A DNA stretch of 64,000 nucleotides from Megascapheus bottae (taxonomy: Eukaryota > Chordata > Mammalia > Rodentia > Geomyidae), in NCBI GenBank assembly GCA_024803745.1, contig JANJXV010000004.1, forward strand, positions 46,003,358 through 46,067,357. The letters are read 5' to 3'. Within the stretch, counting starts at the first letter, position 1. Every line of letters begins with the position of its first letter. Made by a program: the position numbers and the translations under genes. The notes beneath the pieces were generated by a model. That model was not told where the DNA came from, searched no databases, and saw nothing but the letters and a program-made list of their open reading frames with translations. Positions 57,089-64,000 of the stretch are shown in pieces.

Positions 57089-57779
57089 CAAACCCTGCTT
57101 CATCATAGGGTAAAATCCGAGACCCGTGTATACTCTTCAGTAATAGACAACACAAATGTCAAAGATTTTAATTATGAATCAGTAAGAAATATTGACCATC
57201 TAGGATTTAAAAATAGGATTCAACAACAAAAGACATGACAATTGACTACAAAGGGTCTTCACTGACATTGCAGACCAATAATTACTATCATTAATGCTCA
57301 TCTATGCCTCTGTGCAATGAGTGCTTGCTCCATGTAACAATAGGTACAGATGAAAGCCACCATCTGCACTTACCTGATGAAAAAAGTTGTCTCTCAAGTG
57401 CAAATCATACAGGTCCCCAGGGTATGACGAGCACTTATTAGCTCCCTTAAAGCCCAGGAGTAGAGCTTCTTTTGAGATACAACTGGACACTGTTTACAGA
57501 CAGAACTTTCTGTTTGTCTCTCAGCTCTACCCTATGGTAAAAAAGACTAATGAAAAGGTTTTAAACCATGTCCAACCTTGCCCCAGATCTGTAGTGATGT
57601 TTTCTATTCCTCCTTGACCAGGCTTGTGGCTATTTCTCTACTGTTCCAAACAGACATAAGTAATACCCTGCTTACTCACCCCTACCACCAGACAGCAGAC
57701 CATTCAGTTTTGCTTTCTCTATAGCAGTGCTCACTATCAAAACCCTCATTGATTTATGTTTGTCTCCCACCCCTCTATG
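57089..57779. other. Unique sequence, no gene recognised
   Basis: No repeat or exon recognised. Confidence 0.5.
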
Positions 57780-57930
57780 AAAACACAATTCATTCCCACC
57801 CAGTGTATATTAAGGATCTCCATGAAAGTGAAGATCTTTTCTATCTTACTCATCTCCGTTTCTTAGCATCCAGACATCCAGAACTGGTGCCTTCCATATA
57901 GTAAATGCTCAAAACAAAAAACCCCAAATA
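57780..57930 (+). mobile_element. L2/MIR-type 3' fragment
   Basis: 'ccatgaaagtgaagatcttt', 'ctcatctccgtttcttagca' and 'tggtgccttccatatagtaa' then 'atgctc' follow the common L2/MIR end (cctagcacagtgcctggcacatagtaggtgctc). Confidence 0.62.
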
Positions 57931-58596
57931 GTTGCTAAGTATTTACTATTGAAAAAGTGTACAAGCCATGTCTGCTCTGAATAAGAGTAAAGGAATTATT
58001 TGAATATGTCCTGCTCAAGTGACTTACATACCTACAAGCAATCAATTATAAGCTTTATTTGGTTTCTTACTCTGTAAAATACAAATAATAATGCGCCCTG
58101 TATATTTGCCAATACAGAGGTGATTAGAATACAAAGTATTTTTGTAGCATAAATGTATGATAAATAGATCAGTGGCAAGGGTATGATTATCTACATGCCC
58201 TCTTAAGCGGCCTTTAAGGAATGTGAATCATGGCTTGATCATGCAAATTAGAGTAAGGAGGAAACTGAAGAAGAAGGCTAATGGGATTTATACTGCAGAT
58301 GGAAAGTGCCATTCATTGAAGAAAAAAAAAAACAGGAAGGACAGAAAAAGACAGTGCAGACTTTGAGCTAGAAAGGTTGTTTTGGCTGAACTGGAGGTGG
58401 GTTTGTAGAGCTCACACTACGGCAGAGTGTTGTTAGGCTCTGGTGTGGAGGATGTACATTCAAAAGTGGGCCATCAGTATGGACACCGCTGTGTCACTCT
58501 GAAGATTTGCTGTGGCTTCTGAATCATTTTTGTAGCTTTTCTAGGAGTTGACAGTAGAGACCTAATTTGTCTTTCAATGCATTTCTCTCCTTCCTA
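57931..58596. other. Unique sequence, no gene recognised
   Basis: No repeat or exon recognised. Confidence 0.5.
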
Positions 58597-58874
58597 CTTT
58601 CCTTTTTCCTTTCCTTTCCTTTCCTTTCCTTTCCTTTCCTTTCCTTTCCTTTCCTTTCCTTTCCTTTCCTTTCCTTTCCTTTCCTTTCCTTTCCTTTCCT
58701 TTCCTTTCCTTTCCTTTCCTTTCCTTTCCTTTCCTTTCCTTTCCTTTCCTTTCCTTTCCTTTCCTTTCCTTTCCTTTCCTTTCCTCCTCCTCCTCCTCCT
58801 CCTCCTCCTCCTCCTCCTCCTCCTCCTCCTCCTCCTCCTCCTCCTCCTCTTCCTCCTTCTCCTTCTTTTTCTCT
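58597..58874. repeat. 278-nt pure polypyrimidine tract: (TTCCT)n then (CCT)n
   Basis: Uninterrupted C/T bases. About 36 copies of TTCCT occupy 58607-58785, followed by about 21 copies of CCT to about 58849, then mixed TTC/TCC units. Long open frames across it (up to 160 codons of KGKER- or FLSFP-type repeats) are repeat artefacts. Confidence 0.98.
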
Positions 58875-60025
58875 GCCAGGTTGTTGCTTTTTGCATTGCA
58901 AACTCACAGCCCCCATTCTGGGGTTGGCCTTTAAGGAGTCAATAATAGGGGTGTGGCTTTGTGTGGAGTAGAAAGGAGAAATATGTAATTGGCAACATCT
59001 GATCATCTAATATTGACGTGTGACAAATGTGGCCACTTGCTTGAGTAAAGAACAGGAAGACAGAGACAAAGAAATTAGTGAATTTCCCTAAATGGCTAAA
59101 CTTTCATGTTTTAGAACTTTATCAACTTCAGCGTATATAGAAGCTGAAACTACAGTAATGGGGATTATCTTTGCTACAAAGCCTGGACTTTGAACTTGCT
59201 GCACTAAAGCAATATAAGATGTGATTCCTTCAGTGAACAAATGGATCAATAAAATGTAGATGTAAAAAAAAAGAAGTTAGTGAATTTCTCTAATGTAAGA
59301 GTACTGTACTATGAGTTGGGAAGAAGTTTGCTGATGTAGTCAAGGTCATAAAGACATTCTAGAACTTTCCTGGGATCTCTCTGGCTCCAGAAAAGTCTTA
59401 AGACACTACCTGCCAGAAGCTGCTTTTGAGGCTGGAAAGTTAGGGGATATGACTATCCTTGGCTCTTCCCAGCCATGCAACTCTGAGAGCATATCTTCAT
59501 TACTGAAATGAAAAGTGGAACCAGGTCAGTGGCTTCCAGACACCAGTCTAAGAGCTGGTATCAATCTGGGAGGAGGTTTTCATTGGTCAGTGGAAAATTA
59601 AAAAAAGAAAAAAAACCCTAAAAATGATAATGTTATATCTAACATCATTATATATTTGTTACTGGAAGATTGCTAAGCAGGCTTTCTCGGAAATAGTTGT
59701 TCTATTTTTTTATTGTACGAAGAACCTTTATTTTATGATATCATAGTGATATAGATAGTAGTTACTTTTGAAGAAAAAAAGTATCTTGGCTTATCATTAT
59801 CAAAAGTTCACAACCTTTGTAGGTCCCAAGACCTGTGAATTCATTGAATTAGATTATTCCTAACATTTGCTTTACTTTTTGAATAGAGAACAGAATTCTA
59901 AAGGGAAATCTTTGATTTAGGTTTAGTTAAGAATGCAAAGATTGAGTAAGGACAATAGGCACCACACTGCTTAATAACTGCTCAGATTAACATGTGCTAG
60001 CTGTCTTTTTAAAAATCTTCCTCAT
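58875..60025. other. Unique sequence, no gene recognised
   Basis: No repeat or exon recognised. Confidence 0.5.
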
Positions 60026-60265
60026 GTCAGGTGCTGCTGGCTCAAATCTGTAATACTAACTACTTAGGTGGCTGAGACCTGAGGAGTGCAGCTCTAAACC
60101 AGCCTGGTCATGAAAGTCTGCGAGATCTTCTTTACAATTTCTTCTCCTCTCCCCAGCAAAAAAAGAAGCTAGGAGTGGAAATGTGGCTCAAGTGGAAGAG
60201 GGCCAGCTTTGAGAGAAAAAGCTAAGGGACAGACAGTGTCTTGGCCCTGAATTCAAGCCCCAGCT
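60026..60265 (+). mobile_element. B1/7SL-head + Geo-tail SINE
   Basis: Plus-strand copy: 'gtcaggtgctgctggctcaa', 'gtggctgagacctgaggagt', linker with a pyrimidine-rich change, Geo tail 'gtggctcaagtggaagaggg' and 'gccctgaattcaagcccca'. Confidence 0.87.
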
Positions 60266-61136
60266 GAAGTATTGTGTAGGTGACTGATATGTAGCTTTTA
60301 GTCCTCACTCTGGGAACCCATCTTGATCATATTGTAATCGTTTTCTTGCAGTTCGAAAAGTCTGGGTTCTTGTTCTGAATCCCCACCAAAATATGGTAGT
60401 ATATCATTTTTATAATTTCATTTATTGGTTATTAGAGCAAACAAATCATATTATGCTGTGTCCTATACATTTTTCACATCATTATGGAGATGGTTTGACA
60501 AAAGGAGCACATATTTAGATGCTCCAAATCCAGAATTTTTGCTTGGGTAAAAAATGTGTAGGCCCGTTTTAAGTATTTGAATAAGCATGTTCAATATCTT
60601 ACATAGTAACTAAGTCAGAGTATATGATGGAACAGCAAAATTTCTACTATATCCCATTGTTTAATTTTTTATATTGCTATATAAAGATCTCATTTTCTGC
60701 AGTTTTGAATAGTCAGCTACATTATAATAATATTGAATGCAAAAATTCCACAAATAATTTATAGTTTTTAAGTTGTGTTATTCTAAGTGGCACAATGAAG
60801 TCTCTCACTTTCTTGTCCCACTTGCTTTGGGATATGATTTATCTTTTCATCCAGTCTATCCATACAGTATAAACTCTATTCTATAGTCACTTAGTTGAGG
60901 TCTTAGTTATCAGACAAACTGAGTTCCTCAAGGCTCAGGTTCAAGTAACCCATTTCATGTCTTACTCTTGCAACTGAACATGTTAAGAAGACTTTTCAGT
61001 CCTCCTGACTCAATTTTATCTCTACTGTAATCTGTAAGAGTTATTGGCAGGTCTTTTGAAGTCTTATTAAACCCACTTGTTACTTCTTTTTCTTTGTTGT
61101 TATTGTATTACTAGAGATTTTCCCCAAGAGATCTAG
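60266..61136. other. Unique AT-rich sequence, no gene recognised
   Basis: No repeat or exon recognised. Confidence 0.5.
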
Positions 61137-61178
<42 letters not shown>

Positions 61179-61245
61179 CAGAGATAGGGTTATGGGTATG
61201 GGTATAGATATAGACATAGACATAGATATAGATATATAGATATTC
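61137..61245. repeat. (GATA)n microsatellite with degenerate flank
   Basis: Ten GATA units to about 61178, then imperfect 'gggtatgggtatagatatag' and 'acatagacatagatatagat' hexamer-like units. Confidence 0.95.
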
Positions 61246-61610
61246 TTATGGGAACTGGCTCATTCCATTACAGAGGCAGGGAAGCTCCAAGTTCTGCCAG
61301 TTGCCTTTGGAGAACCAGGAAAGCTAGTGGTGTAATCCAGTCTGAAATCAAAGGCCTAAGAATGGGGTGAGGAGGCACTGATGGTCTAAGTTCTGAGTAC
61401 AAAAGTCTGAAAATCAGGAAGATGAATGCCAGTGGAAAGAGGATAGATATCTTAACTCAAACAAGAAGGACTATAAATTCATTTTTTCTACCTTTTTGTT
61501 GCATTTGGGCCAAGATCAGATGCTACCCTCTTATAATGGTAAATCATATTTTCACAAATTGATTCAAATGTTGATCACTTTCACCAAGAATTAACATTTT
61601 AACAGTCAGT

Positions 61611-61613
<3 letters not shown>

Positions 61614-61663
<50 letters not shown>
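61614..61663. repeat. (TG)n microsatellite
   Basis: About 24 TG units abutting the 3' end of a minus-strand B1-Geo SINE. Confidence 0.97.
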
Positions 61664-61666
<3 letters not shown>

Positions 61667-61881
61667 CTAGTACTGAGGCTTGAATTCAGGGCTGCTAGCT
61701 CTTTGCTTTTTCACTTATGGCTGGCAGTTTACCACTTGAACCACTTCTTTAGTTTTTGCTATTTAATTGGAAATAAGAAGAATCATTCTAATTTTTCTTC
61801 CGGGCTGACTTCAAACCTTGATTCTCAGATCTTAAGCTCCTGAGTGACTAGTATTATAAATGACAGACTCTGCTGCCTGGC
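61664..61881 (-). mobile_element. B1/7SL-head + Geo-tail SINE (diverged)
   Basis: Plus strand 'tactgaggcttgaattcagg', 'tttaccacttgaaccacttc', 'tatttaattggaaataagaa' and 'cagatcttaagctcctgagt' is the antisense element. Its A-tail position is occupied by the (TG)n tract. Confidence 0.8.
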
Positions 61882-63702
61882 TATGGAGGTATTTTATAAG
61901 CCAGAAAAACTCACATATGAAATTAACTCTCACACTATTGTCTCTATGTTATAAACCTCATAAATTTACTAGTTTATTTATGATAGTAAACTATTTCTTA
62001 AAAAATTAAGAAAAAAGCTAATGCTTTATACCTATTCAAAAATTTACCAGTTTGGTCTTTGTATATACTCAGATTTCCATCTGATATTATTTGCTTTTCA
62101 CCTGAAACATTTTGCTTGTAGTATAGATTTACTGCTAATAAATTCTCTTAGCTTTCATTTGTCTGAAAACATCTTTATTTTACTTTCATTTCTTCTGTGT
62201 GTTCTTTGTTTTTATCTTCTGAAATGGTCCTAGATTTGTGGCAAGTGCATAATACTAAATAAAGCCAAGAGGCAGTCTCACAATTCTCTTCTAATACTTC
62301 TTCATTTTGAATGGCATGTATGCAAATGTATCTGTCTGTACATTTTAGATGTCTATCCTCTTGATATTAGGTGAGAGACTCATGTTGTTTATTTTTCTTG
62401 AAATTCTCTTTATTTATTTTACTGACTCAGTTGGAATCATTTCTGATGACTTGTTTTTGTGATCATGGCTCCTTTTTCTTCCAGAATATTGAATCTGCTG
62501 TTGGTTTTTAATTTGATTTTATAAGATGTGTTTAAAATATTTTCATTGTTTTCTTTAAGTATTTCTCATTTATTATTATGTCCACTAAAAATCCCTTGAA
62601 ATATTTCAAATAATGATTGTAGTCTGATGGTAATTTTAATTTGTTTTTATTAAAATGCTTTTTTTTTTTACTGTGACAAAATCTCCTGCGTATTCTTGTC
62701 CCATTGTTCTGTCCTGTTCTCTAATGTTCTGTGCAATACATACTTTGTGAACATTGTGTACACTATTCAGAGAACACTACAGGAAGATGAAATAGAGGAC
62801 TGAGAAAATGATCAAACAGAAACCCGAGGAAAACATTTTTGTGCCATTTTGCTGATTTTCCAGGGTGTTTTGTTTTGTTTTTTAAAAAACATTTTCCTCT
62901 ACCAAGCATTTCCACGAAGATCAAGTTCATTCAGCTTTCTCCTAGAGTGGATATGGACTGGACTCCAACTAAAACTGTAATCAGATTGATATTCCCTGTG
63001 ATCTTCCCAGTCTCTAATCTCCTGTATCATCTGTGATTTTTGGTCTTGTCTTACTTAATGTAGGAAGCGAGGATGGCATGGCGGCTGCATTTCCCTGTAT
63101 TTTTGAATGACCTTTGAGTTCACAGTTCACCTCCATTTGTTCTCAGGGATACAAATGGGAGACAGTGATCTTTAGTTCTTCATTGGATTTCTCTGCAAAA
63201 TACAAAGAGAGGTTAGGGCTGGGAAGTGAAGGAGTTTCAGGCAAATTATACTTGAGTTTCTTCTGTGTCCTAATCCATTCTTCTAGCCCAGATTGCTTTG
63301 GTCCTTGAAAAGTGCCTACGTCTTTGGCAAACTAAGTATTTAACCTTAGGCAGATCAGGCAGCTGCCCTAGAGACTATGGAAGTCTAGGCCTCTGTTTTC
63401 ACCCAAGAAATGTGTGTTCCTTAGGAGTTCAGCTGATTCATTCTCTATTGCATCTTCTGTTCCTCTCTTGCACAAATGAATATTTCTCCCCAAATTATTT
63501 TTATAATTAAAACAAAGCTCTTTGCTTCCTTCGTCATCCCAATAATTTTAAATAACCACAAAACAAATATTTCCTGCAGTTTTATTTGGAATACATACAT
63601 CTGGAGCACATTTACTTATAAAGTAAATAATCCTTACTAGAAGCTTTATTTTAGTAGTAGAGCAGTTTGAACTCTGGCCTCACACTTACTAGGCCAAGAG
63701 TT
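61882..63702. other. Unique sequence, no gene recognised
   Basis: No repeat or exon recognised. Small frames of 60-70 codons are uninformative. Confidence 0.5.
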
Positions 63703-64000
63703 CTTTTTTTTTTTTTTTTTTTAATTTTATTGTCAGGCCCGGGAGTTTGGCCTAGTGGTAGAGTGCTTGCCTAGCATGCACCAAGACCGGGTTTGATTCC
63801 TTGGTACCACATACATAGAAAAAAGCCGGAAGTGGTGCTGAGGCTCAAGTGGTAGAGCTCTAACCTTGAGAAAGTCCAAGGACAGTGCTCAGGCCCTGAG
63901 CTCAAGCCCACAACTGGCAAAAAAAAAACATTGTTAGAGTTATGTACAGACGGGTTGCAGTTATATTCATCAGGTAGTGGGTACGTTATTTCTTGAACAT
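63703..64000 (-). mobile_element. L1 3' end, interrupted by a SINE, runs off the window
   Basis: Poly-T at 63703-63721, then 'taattttattgtca', resumed after the SINE by 'gttagagttatgtacagacg', 'ggttgcagttatattcatca' and 'ggtagtgggtacgttatttc', the antisense L1 3' UTR seen at 11.64 and 19.37 kb. Confidence 0.88.
63735..63929 (+). mobile_element. IDL-Geo dimeric SINE, young subfamily, nested in L1
   Basis: Full length ('ggcccgggagtttggcctag' start, nine-A tail) with the young-subfamily variants 'ctgaggctcaag', 'gaaagtccaagg' and 'gagctcaagccca'. Short shared flank 'attgt' on both sides. Confidence 0.95.

Noticed and set aside
58524..59006. 160-codon frame of KGKER/poly-Gly type and its shadows
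   Set aside because: Entirely produced by the (TTCCT)n/(CCT)n array.
61137..61178. CRISPR-like or satellite array
   Set aside because: Simple GATA microsatellite; no spacers, and the host is a mammal.
61181..61210. Interstitial telomeric repeat
   Set aside because: 'gggttatgggtatgggtata' is not TTAGGG; it is degenerate GATA-flank sequence.

Overview
This is a 64 kb piece of mammalian nuclear DNA with no recognisable host protein-coding exon, tRNA gene or rRNA gene. The repeats point to a geomyoid rodent (kangaroo rat, pocket mouse or pocket gopher). About thirteen copies of one dimeric SINE are present: an ID-like, tRNA-Ala-type left half joined to a right half with the 'Geo' sequence. That IDL-Geo element is known as a Geomyoidea-restricted SINE. 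A second dimeric SINE has a 7SL/B1-like head ('ggtggctcacacctgtaatc' type) joined to a related Geo-like tail and occurs about seventeen times. The exact species and locus cannot be named from sequence alone.

Layout. 1-3.6 kb: mostly unique sequence, two IDL-Geo SINEs and a possible conserved non-coding block. 3.6-13.7 kb: SINE-dense; every SINE from 3.6 to about 11.2 kb is in minus orientation. This stretch also holds an MLT1-type LTR, a MaLR-like LTR fossil, an antisense L1 3' end and a facing pair of (CA)n and (TG)n tracts. 13.7-23 kb: largely unique, with two short L1 3' ends that have clear target-site duplications (TSDs), a DNA-transposon fossil and one MIR. 23-33.5 kb: old L1 fragments, a MIR, a solo ERVK-type LTR with a 6-bp TSD, and several SINEs. 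33.5-36.46 kb: the largest element, a 2.9-kb 5'-truncated L1 that keeps the reverse transcriptase half and C-terminal part of ORF2, now frameshifted. 36.5-54 kb: mostly unique sequence with SINEs, MIR/L2 fossils, simple repeats and L1 3' ends. 54-64 kb: SINEs, an L1 end, a 278-nt uninterrupted polypyrimidine tract and, at the right edge, an antisense L1 3' end containing a young IDL-Geo SINE.

There is no operon-like or gene-cluster logic here. The coding potential seen is L1 ORF2 remnants; other open frames lie in repeats, microsatellites or unique sequence without family signatures. The window is best read as an intergenic or intronic interval built by successive retrotransposon insertions, with several unique blocks that could be regulatory. 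No previously undescribed biological system was found. The most notable items are the Geo tail shared by two SINE families with different heads, Pol III-like boxes inside that tail, the solo LTR, and several sequences likely to form unusual DNA structures.
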